Of a DNA stretch of 64,000 nt, positions 35,551 to 47,372 are shown one piece after another. The stretch is from Berberis thunbergii (Eukaryota; Streptophyta; Magnoliopsida; Ranunculales; Berberidaceae), in NCBI GenBank assembly GCA_003290165.1, contig QNQO01000525.1, positions 310,001 through 374,000 of the forward strand, read 5' to 3'. Made by a program: the position numbers and the translations under genes. The notes beneath the pieces were generated by a model. The model ran no database searches. It had not been told where the DNA came from and saw nothing but the letters and a program-made list of their open reading frames with translations. How positions within the stretch are numbered: position 1 is the stretch's first letter; each line of letters starts with the position of its first letter.

Positions 35551-38500
35551 ATGGCGGCCGCAAATGCTCCGATCACCATGCGAGAGACTCTCACGGTGAC
35601 TGACTCTTCTATTCTTTTATTGAATATTGTTCAGTAGCTCTATTTTTTGTATCAGTTGTTTAAAATAATTTTATTCGATCTGATTCTCGATTGATTCACT
35701 CTTGAACTTCGAATTCAGTTAAGTTTTGGTGAATTTTTGAGTCAAGATTTGGTGATTGTGTCGATCATGACAGATCTGTAGTATAAGTCAAGATTTGATT
35801 AGTTCAATCTAAGTTTTTTCAACTCAATTATGCAATTAAATGCTGAAAGATGTTTCGTAATCCGATTCATTGTGTTTGCAGCTTCTGAGCGTTGGAATCA
35901 ATCCGCAGTTTATCACCTTCACTCATGTTACTATGGAATCTGAGAAGTATATGTGTGTTCGGGAGACTTCGCCACAGAACAGTGTTGTGATAATTGGCAT
36001 GAAAATGCCTATGCAGCCATTGAGAAGACCTATCACTGCCGATTCGGCCTTGATGAACCCAAATTCAAGAATTCTTGCTCTCAAAGGTTTGGAGTTTCTT
36101 ATTGCGATTAATAGTGTCCATATTTTTCTATGAATTCGCGGTATCTAATGAATGCACAGAGTCAGTAGGTACTCTAATCGAATTATTAGTAGATGATTCA
36201 ATATTTTAGTTACATTAACAATGCCTTGCATTTATCTTGTTCATCACTGCAATCTGTTTTCAAACTCAGCATTTACGTGATTTGTAATGTACACCTCGTT
36301 AGTGGTACCATGAGCAAAATTTTTGGCTAGAAGAGTGAAAGAAACAAAAATATTCCATTTATGTAATGCAGATTGTAAGTTGTTGATTAATTAGCTGATA
36401 TTAAATTGGTGATTAATCTCTTTTTGCTAGTAGAGCGTTATATTTTTGAACTAATGGTTTGAATAATTCCTTGGCCGAGTAATCGGCGAATATTTGCTAA
36501 TTCAACTATTAATCACGATTAATCTCTTTCAAAAGTCACCAATTAATCGGTCCATAGCAATGTAAAAAAATCGTTTTTCCCCATAACCTCATTGAGAGAA
36601 CAACCAAACGAATGATAAGCAAAACTAAAGAATATTGCACCTTTGACATTGAATTCTTTATTTTGTTATAATTTGCTTTAAAATGTGACAACTGATGTTC
36701 ACTACTTAAATACACATTTTTTTAGAATTAAACACATTACTTAGAAGGATAAAGAAATTATGTTTATAAAATATAGGCTGATTAATTTTGATTAATCCCG
36801 ATTAATTTCATATCGCTCATTAGGGTCCAATTAATAATTGAGATTCACAAATGACAAGTGACCTTTGCAATTGGGAGGGATGGAAAACTTATGAAGATGT
36901 GACTCAATTTGCCATCTACTAGGCATTCTAAACGCAATGATTAGTGATAATATCGATTTTGTTCACATTACATATAAAAGCAGATTACTATACTTTCCAA
37001 GTGCTGAAATTTTGTTTTTGTTTGAAGCTCAACTTCAAGGAACCGCGCAAGATCACTTGCAAATATTCAACATTGAAGCAAAGGCAAAAATGAAGTCTCA
37101 TCAGATGCCTGAGTAGGTTATAATTGCATCCTGTTTACTTTTCCATCATAAAAGTATCTTTGTTTTTTTGTTGGAATAAGGCTAATTTTTGCTTATTTGT
37201 TGTCATTCATCCAGGTTGTCTTTTGGAAATGGATTACCCCAAAGACGTTGGGTTTGGTCACTCAAACGGCAGTATATCATTGGTCAATTGAAGGTTGATA
37301 TTTGGTTTGCCTTTTGATAGCCAAGTTTTTTTTTTCTTAGTTTGTTTTGTTTGCAAATTCTGAATTGAATTCTGTCATGATATATGTTTGCATGGTGTTT
37401 ATCCAGGCGAATCACAACCTGCTAAGATATTCGAAAGAACAGCTAATTTGGCGAATAATCAAATTATCAACTACCGATGTGATCCAACAGAGAAGTGGTT
37501 AGTCTTGATTGGAATTGCTCCTGGCTCAGCTGAGGTGTGTGTTAACCTTATAGATCATGTATTTCTGTTACTTTTTTCAAGGCAAACCAATCATTCAGAT
37601 ATTGTTTATTGTTGCATCCTAACCGATTACTCCACCTGACATTATTCGTCTTCCATACATCCAATTTGATTGATTGTTGACTGCCGAAAAAGTGAAAAAG
37701 TTACACATTATAAATTAAGTAATTAACAACATACACATTTTCTTAAACATCGAAAGTTTTCCCTGATGTTGTGGTGGACATATTTTTGTCAGGAGTTTTG
37801 AATTTGACTTGGAGCTTTATGCATGGAATACTACTAGAAAGAAAAAGCTATTACCTGACAATCTAAATGCACTAATACATACTTACTCTGCTCTTTCTTT
37901 TCCAGGAAAGGAGCATTTAAGTGATTTTAAAATGTTTTTGTGTTGTTTTGCTACAAGATCGTTACATGAGTTGTTTGCCAGATCTAATTGGGTTACCACA
38001 GTTAGGGATGTGGAGTTGTAAGCGAGCATCATTAGTCTGATCTGTCAATTGGTGTTTAAGCACCTCACAATTACACATCTTCATCGATGATCATTGGTTT
38101 TGGTTTACTGTAAAGAATGGTTTCATTGGTGTTTTCATGCTTATATGTAGACTACATACTAGAGTTGTAAAGAAAAATCCTTGCATGGTCCATTGAGTTG
38201 GAAATGGATGAATATCGCGGATCAGTTTTGTTGATCCGAATCTCGCATCATAATGATAATATATTCTTGTGAATTATTGTACACTAATCGATGCCCTAAA
38301 CCGTTGTAGAGATCGGTGCTAGGAGTCTTAATCAAAGATTTTTCTTTTGTTATTTGATAGGATGTCATATGAATTTTCATCAACATGTTCCTTTTTTATT
38401 TCTAGTTGTGTTGTGTGAAGCAATGTGCCAGTTCTTAAGAGATGAAGACAACTTCAGTTTGAGATTACTGTTACAAAATTTTGTCACATGTCATCCACTA

Positions 38501-39639
38501 TTAATGTGCTTTCCATTGTTTTTGTATATATTAGGACTATTGTAATCTAAATCATTATTTTGTATCTAAATTTCTCACTTTCTCAGTGCTGCATTTTATC
38601 ACAGTTGTTTTGTGCTTTCCCTAATCTCATCAAAGTATCATGAAAGGTTGTTTACTTGTAATATATACAGAATGTAGATGCTAGTATCATTTATTTTTAG
38701 ATCCTGATTCTCAAATTCAATGGTATGGTATTTTTCTGGTAGCATTTACTACTGTACTCTAATTTATTTTTCATTTGTTAAACTCAATTGCAGAGGCCTC
38801 AACTAGTTAAGGGGAACATGCAACTTTTCTCTGTGGATCAGCAGCGTAGTCAGGCTCTTGAAGCACATGCAACATCGTTTGCTTCATTCAAGGTGCGACA
38901 CGTTTCTTTCTCTCATTTTTTTTGCTTTTTAATTTTGATTGTATTTCTCCTATTGACACTATATTCTTTTTGGCGTTATGCTCAGGTCCCTGGGAATGAA
39001 AACCCTTCTACGCTAATCTGCTTTGCCTCAAAGACTTCCAATGCTGGACAACTTACGTCAAAGTTGCACGTGATTGAGCTTGGTGCCCAGCCAGGTTATT
39101 ATATATTTTCCGTGTCTCTTATTTAGGCAATGGATAACCATTGTGTACTCCTTATTATCCATGATTAACTAACACTCTCCCCTTTTGTTTCTCGTGCCTT
39201 TCTTGTGTTTACTTATTTTGTTAAATTTGGTGCTGATTTTTTGAATTTGATATGCAGGGAAGCCGGGCTTTTCAAAGAAACAAGCAGACCTTTTCTTCCC
39301 TCCAGATTTTGCTGATGACTTGCCACTGTAAATGAAGCAACCATTGTGCCATTTGTCAGCGGTCAAGTAAGTCTTATAGATTTACCTTTTTAGTTACTAA
39401 CATAGCAACTGAAATGTATTTCTCACGAGTGTGCTCTTGCAACTGCTATAGCTAAACAATTTGGAGCTTGCTGTTAGTCTTGCAGTACTTTGGGACATTG
39501 TTAACTAAAGGAAAGCTCAATGCATTTGAGTCTTTGGAATTATCTCGTTTAGTTGTGAATCAGAACAAAAAGAATTTTGGAGAACTGGTTGGCTGAGGAT
39601 AAACTTGAATGCAGTGAGGAACTCGGAGATCTTGTCAAG
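35551..39639 (+). pseudogene. Clathrin heavy chain, N-terminal multi-exon fragment
   Basis: Exons with GT-AG borders: 35,551-35,595 (MAAANAPITMRETLT), 35,882-36,086, 37,028-37,116, 37,215-37,293, 37,407-37,534, 38,794-38,892, 38,986-39,094, 39,258-about 39,364 and about 39,453-39,639. They cover the seven-bladed beta-propeller terminal domain and linker of clathrin heavy chain, which coats endocytic and trans-Golgi vesicles: [66 protein letters not shown]. Lesions: the Gln ending exon 3 is TAG; exon 8 jumps from DFADDLP to a later LATVNEATIVPFVSGQ part; exon 9 joins NLELAVSLA to [20 protein letters not shown], with a frameshift near KKN. The remaining two thirds of the about 1,700-residue protein is absent. 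First fragment after Y in the inner element. Confidence 0.93.
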
Positions 39640-40414
39640 GTATGGTTAGGAATCTTAATATTGAATGACATTCTGCTTTACAGTTTCAGTTATGTCAAAT
39701 CAATTCTAATCTGAATATTCAATAATTTTTTTCTTTTTTTTTTTCTTCCTGAAAACTCTTTCATGTATCTTCGTGAACTCCGAATCTCTGGTTACCCAGT
39801 CAGTTATATCCTGATTATTGGGTGCTTATTTTGAAGTTATATTGTATGTATCCGTGTAGTCATTGGCCTGAAAAGTAGTTGCTTTAGCACCCTTCTAGAA
39901 CGCTTGGTTATAATTATCACAACTATCATGCCACCAACACATTTCTTTGCAAGCTTTAGTTTTGATGAGAAGCCCATCCAGTGCTCTACCATCATTCCAC
40001 CATCACCACCTATTTAGTCTTAAGTGAAACAAGTTACTCCCAACGTTGTCTATGCGGCGTAACACTTGTTCTCCATTCCTAAACAAAGAACTCCATGCAA
40101 CAAATCTTCTAGAATTTGGTGTAGTAGGCTCCAGCTCGTTCTATGGTTTTTCTATTCCACCTCTGCTTCATTATTTGAAGTTTCTAATCCATTACATGTT
40201 CTTTCCTTTATCTATTTTCTTTTGATACTATTGCTGTCCTTCTTTGGATGTACAATGGATTCTAACTGGGCACAGTAGGTGTCAAGCCTACACATACAAT
40301 AGGTTGGCTGATTGGATGAAATATCCAGTTTATCATGTTGAAATCTGTGATTATAAGATCTTGAACTAGACTAAATTGATCAATTTGTACCTCATTTGTA
40401 TTTATATTTTGTAG

Positions 40415-40813
40415 GAAGGCCCTACTCTCAAAAGCAGGGAAAAAGCTGGCTGTGCGACCAGATTGCAGTTTTAACATGGAGGTCGTTGTTAATAATGTCA
40501 AGGGAGTGGGAGTACTTTTGGCTTCGGCTGCTTCTCTCCACTCTTCTTGCAGTCTGTATTGGTACAATATTTTTCAACCTCGAGCATTCTCTGTCATCTG
40601 TAATGGTGAGTTTCTGAAATTCTACGTTGTGTGTTTTTAATTTTAATTTTTTTGAAGTTTCTGACTTTATTCAACAGTAAAAGAGAGCATCAAAACATAA
40701 CCCAGATATCCCAACAATTTTTGCAGGTGAGAGTTGCAGCGGTGTTTGTCTTTGTATCGTTTACTTCTCTCATGAGTATTACTGGTTTACCTGCTCATAT
40801 AAAAGAAATCAAG
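40415..40813 (+). pseudogene. ABCG half-transporter fragment, two exons
   Basis: Exon 40,415-40,604 encodes AVLTWRSLLIMSREWEYFWL, RLLLSTLLAVCIGTIFFNLE and HSLSSV. Exon 40,727-40,813 encodes RVAAVFVFVSFTSLMSITGL followed by PAHIKEIK. This is the start of the ABC2-type membrane domain of a plant ABCG (white-brown complex) half-transporter, closest to the ABCG3-like kind as I recall it. The ATP-binding domain and most membrane helices are missing. Splice borders are intact (TTTGTAG, GTGAGT, TTGCAG, GTAACC). Same strand as the clathrin fragment; captured by the inner element. Confidence 0.8.
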
Positions 40814-41095
40814 GTAACCTTGCTTCCATTTTTAGCTATAAGCAGTACTAGAGCATACAAGTTGAGTATATATACAATAAATCCTCAAATTCAATTGTTC
40901 TTTCACCCATTAGTTAAAGGTTTCATGTCTCTGTCGCTCACTTGCTTTTACTTGTAAATTGTTACGAAGGATACATGCATGCTCGAAGCATTCAAACATG
41001 AAATGAAGAAAATTTGAAGAAGGGTACTAGGTCAATCTCCTCCACCCAGAAAAGTTGCCCATTGATCATAATGCCCTTGCTTTCAGAGCGGAAGC

Positions 41096-41919
41096 TCAGG
41101 TACAACAAGGTCAGTGAGTGACTCAGTGATTTCAGCTCTGTTTCTCACTTTCTTGTTTGTGGGATTTTAGGTTTGTGTGTAAAGTTGTTGACTTTGCGGT
41201 AGGTGATTGCCCAAGCATCAGCAGCAGGGGAATCTGAAGCTCAGCAAGAGGTTTTTGATTGGACTTCTGTAATTTTGCCGTAAGTTCTTATTCATACCCA
41301 TTTTAGCAAATTTGAGGTCCCAGTTTCTAATTACATTTTTGCATTTTTGATTACCATACACATTCTTCACTGTTGAGCTTAGCTGTATGAAAGTCACAAT
41401 CTTAAAAAGTAAAGAAATGTGAATGAAGGATGACTTCTTTTGATCACTTATTAAGAACTACTTGCGCTGTGCAGACGTCACAGTATACCAAGGGTTGAGG
41501 TTGCTTGTCCCTGGTATCTGTCAAGAGGTTATTATAAAGTATAGGTATTAGCACTTATAAGAATAAATTGAATATGCAATGGGCATCTACACATCAATCT
41601 AATTCTTCATATAGAATCACATGGTATTGTTCGCCATTCTTGTTTATGAAGATGTTGTCTTCTTACAGGTTCTTATTCCCAGCTTTAGGGGGGTTACTAT
41701 TTGGATATGATATTGGTGCCACCTCTGGAGCTACTATCTCTTTGCAGGTTCCTCTTATTTTAATTTTGTAGTTGTTTTCCCCCTTCCTTTATTTTTTTTA
41801 TCTCTTTATCCCAACCAACTTCACTTTGGTTGATGCCATTTTTATTTTCATCCTGACAGTCAGCCGAGCTTAGTGTCATGACATGGTTCAACCTGACATC
41901 AGTACAGCTTGGTCTTGTG
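41096..41919 (+). pseudogene. Plastid-type sugar transporter (MFS) N-terminal fragment, four exons
   Basis: Exons about 41,096-41,119, 41,203-41,279, 41,669-41,747 and 41,860-41,919. They encode an acidic lead-in (ASAAGESEAQQEVFDWTSVI), the first membrane helix and MFS motif FLFPALGGLLFGYDIGATSG, then SAELSVMTWFNLTSVQLGLV. The frame is kept across introns (LP-FLFP is split CC|G TTC). It matches chloroplast-targeted D-xylose-proton symporter-like proteins, members of the sugar porter branch with twelve membrane helices; only the first is here. Captured by the inner element, same orientation as its neighbours. Confidence 0.8.
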
Positions 41920-42210
41920 GTACATTTCGTGCTTGAAATTTGTTGTGAAGCATAAGTGTTGGAAACAATTTTATACGGTGGATTTTACTCAAAATTCACA
42001 TTGAATGTTACGTTAATTGCAGTTACAAATTATGTTTTTGTGTACCTTCTATATCATTCATGCACCTTGCTTGTTTTCTCCTCCCTTCACAAGCCCTCTC
42101 ATTATCTCCACTTGTCCTTCCCGTTCTCCTCCTCCTCTCTCACTTGGTATACTTGTTAGATCATTAGACCAAGAGGTATATCTAAAAGGCCCTCTAAATA
42201 AAGAAGACAT

Positions 42211-44195
42211 ATGTCTTTAACGATGCAAACCCCAAATACCCAATGTTCTTCTCCATCCACACCTTCACCCCTTTCTCGAATTTACAACACAGAATCTCAA
42301 ACCCCTGCGTCTGCCTTCAGTTCTCCATCACCTTCTTCATTACGCCACTGGAGACCTGCAACACAACGAAACCTGAAAAACCAATGGTTAAAACTGCTCT
42401 CTCATAAACAACAATGGTTCTCAGCATCATCAAGTGGCAGGAATCACGCCATTGACCTTGCCAACAAGTATCTCTCTCGGATGTATATACAAGATCTTTG
42501 TATTTTTTCAATTTGTCACTTGTATTGAATTTGCTCGGCATTAGCGTTTCTAGGGCACAATTTGGCACACATTATTAAGGTTTTGTCTGATGAATATTAT
42601 TGACTTAGGTACTTACCAGCAATGGATTTGGGTGTTTTAAAAGATATGCCAAACATTCGATAAAAAGCTGGCCAGAAATTAGCGAAGCAGCAGGTAATTT
42701 TGGGTTCGACTTTGGTTATTGCCATACAGTATGACATGCGTCTGTGATATTGCAGTGGGGTATGAATTTTGTAAAACAAAAAACTGCGCATTTTTACAAG
42801 AAATTAAGGCCCCTAATTAGATTAAGAAGCAATCCCCATTCCTTCAGTATCACATATGTTTTGACATCTGATTCAGTAAAATTGTTTACTTAGTTTTTTT
42901 GTGCTGGTTTAGCTTTACTTATAACTAGCCGTTTCCTCAAGGGTGTTGGTGAATTAGTGTGAATCATCTTTTTAGAAAAGAGTAGAAGGTTGTTTCAAGA
43001 TGCCAATAAGGAAAAAAGGAAGACAATAGCTACATATCTCACTGTCTTACGCTAACTTGTGAATGTGGTGCCTATCAATAAATTCATCTTACTGGGAAAA
43101 ATGGATATGTGCATATATCATGTGTGTGTGTGTGCACGCTCGTGTGTTGAAGCTTCTTAAGTGATGTCAATTTTATTGGATAAGGTTTGAAAAGTGTTTG
43201 TCAATTAGGTATTATTCCATATAACTTAGTTACTATTATAGGGATTGGGAGATTAGCATAAGCATCCCAAATCTGGAATAAAATGCATGTGAGCTTGTGT
43301 ATGGAAATTGCTTTATAAATTTGTTTCTTCATATTTTTGGCTGTCTTACATTGTTTAATTGCTTCATTTCAGGAGCTTTACCGAAGCAATTTCTTATCAT
43401 CCTACAAGGACATGGTACGTGTATTTGACATCCTAATGACAAAAACACCTTATTAGTGATCTTTAGATGTTACCATACTGCAACTTGACACATTGGATTA
43501 AAATAATCGAAAACACTACCACACTCGAGAAGATTATATAAACATCTAACAGATCTGCATTCTCGGCAGAGATGCATTCCTGTTTCCTGGTAAGAAACCC
43601 CCACATGTAAGTGTTGTTTTAGAGCATGAAACATGTGAAGCAGGTCAAACCCAAATTTCTCCGGACCAGTGTTAGCAAATCTGTATGAGTTTAACCTCAT
43701 GACTAGAAGAACTTCTCTGGCATTTAAACAGGTTAAGAAAGAAACATAAGTAAATGTGCTTATGTGAATATGGATTTTGTTTTCTTCTTTTCATAGTTTC
43801 GGTAGTTCTGAGTATATATCTAGACAATATTTGCCGTGTACAAGGTATATCATGAAAGAAAGAAATTGTTACTAACTTATTGTATCATTATTATCTTTCT
43901 TTTAGTAAACAAAAAGGTTTATTTCACTAATGTTATTCTTTGAGTTGTGTGATTAATGTAATGTCATTCATGTCTAATACATGTAAAACTTTTGAGTTGA
44001 CTAATTCTCATTGATCTCACCAACAGGTACATGCTGTCTGTCAGATGATCAACACCTCTAGCTCTATGAGGTGCTTCCTTAAAGGACCAGTTGGCAGTTC
44101 GCTTGTACAATTTTCAAATTGTTGTGAGAATGAAAATGACCTTGGTGATGGTGGAGGGTCCCCGGTCTTCACATTTTGGTCAGTTTCATATTTTG
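42211..44195 (+). pseudogene. Conserved-looking Ser-rich plant protein, fragment of unknown function
   Basis: The first exon starts at ATG 42,211 with a Ser/Pro/Thr-rich N terminus, then LRHWRPATQRNLKNQWLKLL and NHAIDLANKYLSRM. Further exons with clean borders are 42,609-42,693 (YLPAMDLGVLKDMPNIR, then a TAA stop, KAGQKLAKQQ), 43,373-43,414 (ELYRSNFLSSYKDM) and 44,027-44,195 (INTSSSMRCFLKGPVGSSLV and GGGSPVFTFWSVSYF). The exon phases fit one another, so it derives from a real spliced gene. I recognise a conserved plant protein but cannot name it. The in-frame TAA in the second exon and the missing 3' part make it non-functional. Captured by the inner element. Confidence 0.6.
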
Positions 44196-45394
44196 GTATG
44201 CTTCAAATCGTACAAAATTTCTACTTTTTTAATTTAAAAGTTGAGTGTATGCTTGCACGAATACCATGGAAATTATGTGCCCAACAAATTTGTTTTAAAG
44301 GGGTCTCCAGTCATTGTTTCCCCCTTTGAAAATGATTTTACTCATATTTACACATGCATACCAACACTCCAACAGGGTCTTCATGAACACCCTCCATCAA
44401 CAAAACCACATCTCCTCATGAGTGCCACCACCACAACATCACCACCACCACCACAAATCTCATAGCTGCTGCAACATAATAAGTGATTGGTGCATGTTCT
44501 TGGTGGCATCACTATGCAGAACAAATCTATCTTTACCAAGACCCATCAAGAGGATCATCTTACCACTAAATCTGTGACTATTGGGGCCTTTTTTTATTGC
44601 CAATCAGGTCCCATATAAGTGACTGCTTGCCACAATTCCAACACCTACCAAAAAAATTTATTTTCTTGTTACCATTTTTTTTTGCCTTAGCACATATGAA
44701 GCTGCAACTTCGGCCTTGTTACTTGGATTAGGCTCCTTTTGTCTTCTCATATCAGGGTGTCTTGCATGAAATCTTATTTAACGACTTGACTCTTTACCAA
44801 CGGTTTTTAAATTATGTACAATTGAATTGAAACTCAAAGTACCTTCATCTATAGGCAATGTATGAAATTCTTCCTTCGTTCGTCATGCAGCAAAGATTTT
44901 TCAATTGTTCGCAAAACTCTTTAGCCAAAATAATTTCCTACCCTGTACACGTTGTTTGCTAAACTGCATTCCAATAAGTTTTCCCATTCGTCGTCATTTG
45001 TGTCTAGCAACACGGTTTCTTCAGTACACACATGAAGACCCACCTCTTACTATAAAACTTTTAGGAATTCCATTAAGTTCATTGATGAGTGCACATCAAA
45101 GTATAAAATCCAATGTGTTTAAATCAGTACTGACAGATTGTTTGTCAATTGGCAGTAAAGCAGGGCGTCCAGTCTCGGACAAAAAGATTTGATGGTAATC
45201 TACTTCAAATTCTTCTTGTGGAAGATGTAGCATTGCAATTGAAGCCTCCGAGCTTATGGCTGAACATTCAAGTGAGTAAAGTGAACTAGTGATTGCAACT
45301 TATACTACATTTGAGTTTCCAGTCCATCTAGACAGTGGTTCCCCATATCTTAATTTTTCGACCGTAAGCCTTGTAAGTTGTAACAAGAATTCAG
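44196..45394. other. CACTA interior, nothing recognised
   Basis: A CCA/CAC-rich low-complexity patch lies at about 44,420-44,460. An open frame at 44,905-45,192 has no recognisable relatives. Probably linker and intron sequence. Confidence 0.4.
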
Positions 45395-45600
45395 AAGTCG
45401 CAAAAGATGCTCTTATTGCTGAGTATGGCCAAAAATGGAAAATGACCAGTCTCCAATCTTATGCATTCATGGGTCTTGCTGCTGGTAGCATTTTGGGCAA
45501 CTTCTTTGGCGGTTATTTCTTACTCAAGACACAACCCAAGACAATGTTTCTTCTGTTCGCTCTTTTACTATCATTTCAGATGACTATTTCCTTGACTATC
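45395..45600 (+). pseudogene. Folate-biopterin transporter family fragment
   Basis: An open plus-strand frame encodes SEVAKDALIAEYGQKWKMTS, LQSYAFMGLAAGSILGNFFG and GYFLLKTQPKTMFLLFALLL. This resembles a central cytosolic loop and two membrane helices of the plant folate-biopterin transporter family, membrane proteins with about twelve helices. Flanking sequence on both sides departs from the family, so only one exon remains. It is the last fragment before the X end of the inner element and shares the plus orientation of the others. Confidence 0.65.
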
Positions 45601-45676
45601 ATTGTATTTGAGATATTATTTGATAGATTTTGACTCAATGTAATACATTTTCTTATTAATTACATTACTTTGCCTC

Positions 45677-46174
45677 CATTATTTGATAGATTTTGACTCA
45701 ATGACTCAAAGTCATTTGATAGCAAATATATATATATATATATATAATTAAAAAACAAAATTTTGCCACGGTTTTAAACCGTGGCTAACTATTGCAACGG
45801 CTAACAACCGTGGCTACCTTGCCACGGCTTATAACCGTGGCTAGGGTTAGCCACGGCTTAAAACCGTTGCTACTTAATTAGACACGGTTTAAAACCGTTG
45901 CTAGTATCCATACTTTATCACGGCTTAAAACAGTGGCTATTTTTGCCACGGCTAAAAACCGTTGCCATTCTTCTTGCAACGGTTTAAAACCGTGGCTAAA
46001 TGCTGAAAATCACCACCCCTATTCAAGCAAAAAACCGTTGCTACAATGTTTAGCAACGGTTTATAGCCGTTACAAAGAATTTCGCGACGCCTCTGTAGCC
46101 CACGGCTCTTAGCCGTGGCAATGGGTTACGCCCACGGTATAGAACCGTTGCTAATGGGGGTTTTTGGTGTAGTG
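45677..46174 (+). repeat. CACTA X-end subterminal module (copy C)
   Basis: Nearly identical to 3,325-3,848 apart from an (AT)n tract (45,726-45,746) in place of (ATA)n. A partial second copy of its first 27 bases (TTATTTGATAGATTTTGACT) lies at about 45,614-45,640. Confidence 0.85.
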
Positions 46175-46268
46175 AAATAACAGGATATAACAATCTTCAT
46201 CATGATACTTTTATTGTATTCATTGAACAACTTAATATAAACAAAGCGGTAGTAGTATAGAATAAAAC

Positions 46269-46474
46269 CTGTATACATAATTTTATCCCATTTCTGCTCC
46301 AATAGTGAGATGTTTTAGAAACAGCACCTTCAACAACTCTTATAGCAGAGCTATCTAGATACTCTTCTACGAATCTTGCAACTAATGAAGACGTAGCTGG
46401 AGAAATTTCTGATGGTTTCAAGACCACAGTATTACCAACTGCTATTGTTCCATTGACTGGATCGAAAGACAACA
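46269..46474 (-). pseudogene. Aldehyde dehydrogenase family 3 fragment, one exon
   Basis: A minus-strand exon lies between TTTCAG and GTTTTA. It encodes LSFDPVNGTIAVGNTVVLKP, SEISPATSSLVARF and EEYLDSSAIRVVEGAVSKT, then after a frameshift LEQKWDKIMYTG. This is part of the NAD-binding domain of ALDH3-type enzymes, which oxidise fatty and other aldehydes; VVLKPSE is a hallmark. The catalytic Cys and Glu regions are absent. It lies between the inner CACTA insertion and the helicase fragment and belongs to the outer element, in its Y-to-X direction. Confidence 0.88.
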
Positions 46475-47059
46475 CTGAAACAAAATAAAAGAAACTTTAA
46501 TTTTTCTTCACAAAATAAAATAAGATAGTCACTATGGATGACTATAGATGTAACCAACACGAGCAAATGTAACATAAGAGAGTATAAAGGGTGTTGGGTG
46601 CCAAACTTATGTCAAGTAAAAAAAGAAAGTTGAAGTCATGCAAGATCATATCCAATTTTACAGTGCCATTCAAGTAAACTATAGGAGTACGAGTATCTGA
46701 AAGACTTGCTGCCTACAGAAAGGGTAGTTCCATGTTGAAATGATCTATATAACGCCTAGTGGTTCTGACACAATTTCAGCTGTTGAAGGGAAAGTTGTAA
46801 TTGTTGTTTTAGCCTGAAAAGTATTAGAAGATTCACATCATATGTTTGTGGCAGCTACAGAATGAACTGCATAGCATGATTGATAATTATTTTCACATCT
46901 AAACTTATGGAATGGTTCTAGAAGCATTACCTTTTCTAGCTTCATCCAGTGTTTTAGTTCTTTAAGAGTCACGGTACATGAAGTCTTTAACATGTTTGTC
47001 AAACCCATCCTAATAGTGAACCATAACCAAATTAGACACAACATATGCCAAAATAGACA
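46475..47059. other. CACTA interior, nothing recognised
   Basis: AT-rich linker. Short frames without similarity that I can support. Confidence 0.45.
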
Positions 47060-47236
47060 CAACATATTCTCCACAAGAATATTTGATAAGCTGATACAAG
47101 TCTTCATGAACATCTAAATCAGAGAATATGAATTCCAGATTTTGAATTATTGGCATTCTTCCGACGAAAGCTTGCTGAAGCATGTCAGCCTCATCAAGTT
47201 TCTTCTCATTAGCTTCTTTAACATCCGTCAATAACA
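47060..47236 (-). other. Exon-like segment, unrecognised charged protein
   Basis: After a TCTGTCAG acceptor the minus strand is open: LLTDVKEANEKKLDEADMLQ, then QAFVGRMPIIQNLEFIFSDL. The composition suggests a real protein with helical segments. I do not recognise it; its right border is uncertain. Possibly another captured exon. Confidence 0.35.
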
Positions 47237-47372
47237 CTGACAGACATAAGTGAAGAGATGAAAAAACATTAAAAATAGCAGCTATATACCCAAGAAAATG
47301 CTGGGAAAATCTACACATGGTGCAAATAAAATCATTAATTTGCTATATTTGAGTAAAAACAGAAATATATAC

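Larger units (their letters stand above)
34612..46174 (+). mobile_element. Inner gene-carrying CACTA element (Y end left, X end right)
   Basis: The left terminus is CCCTACACCAAAAGGCC (34,612; second base changed from A to C) and the right is GGGTTTTTGGTGTAGTG (ending 46,174). The flanks are AAA on both sides (34,609-34,611 and 46,175-46,177). Its Y end matches the Y end of the outer element over about 44 bp and its X end matches those at 3,848 and 27,053, so it is the same family inserted in the opposite direction. It carries plus-strand fragments of clathrin heavy chain, ABCG transporter, sugar transporter, a Ser-rich unknown and folate-biopterin transporter. No transposase seen. Confidence 0.7.

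Noticed and set aside
35551..39639. A working clathrin heavy chain gene
   Set aside because: Stop in exon 3, two internal deletions, one frameshift, and two thirds of the protein missing.
27053..46174. Pairing the two X-type ends as one element (27,053-46,174), with 34,612-50,294 as another
   Set aside because: The two intervals would overlap without nesting, and the flanks (GAT/AAA and AAA/GAT) do not match. X-Y pairing fits both nesting and flanks.
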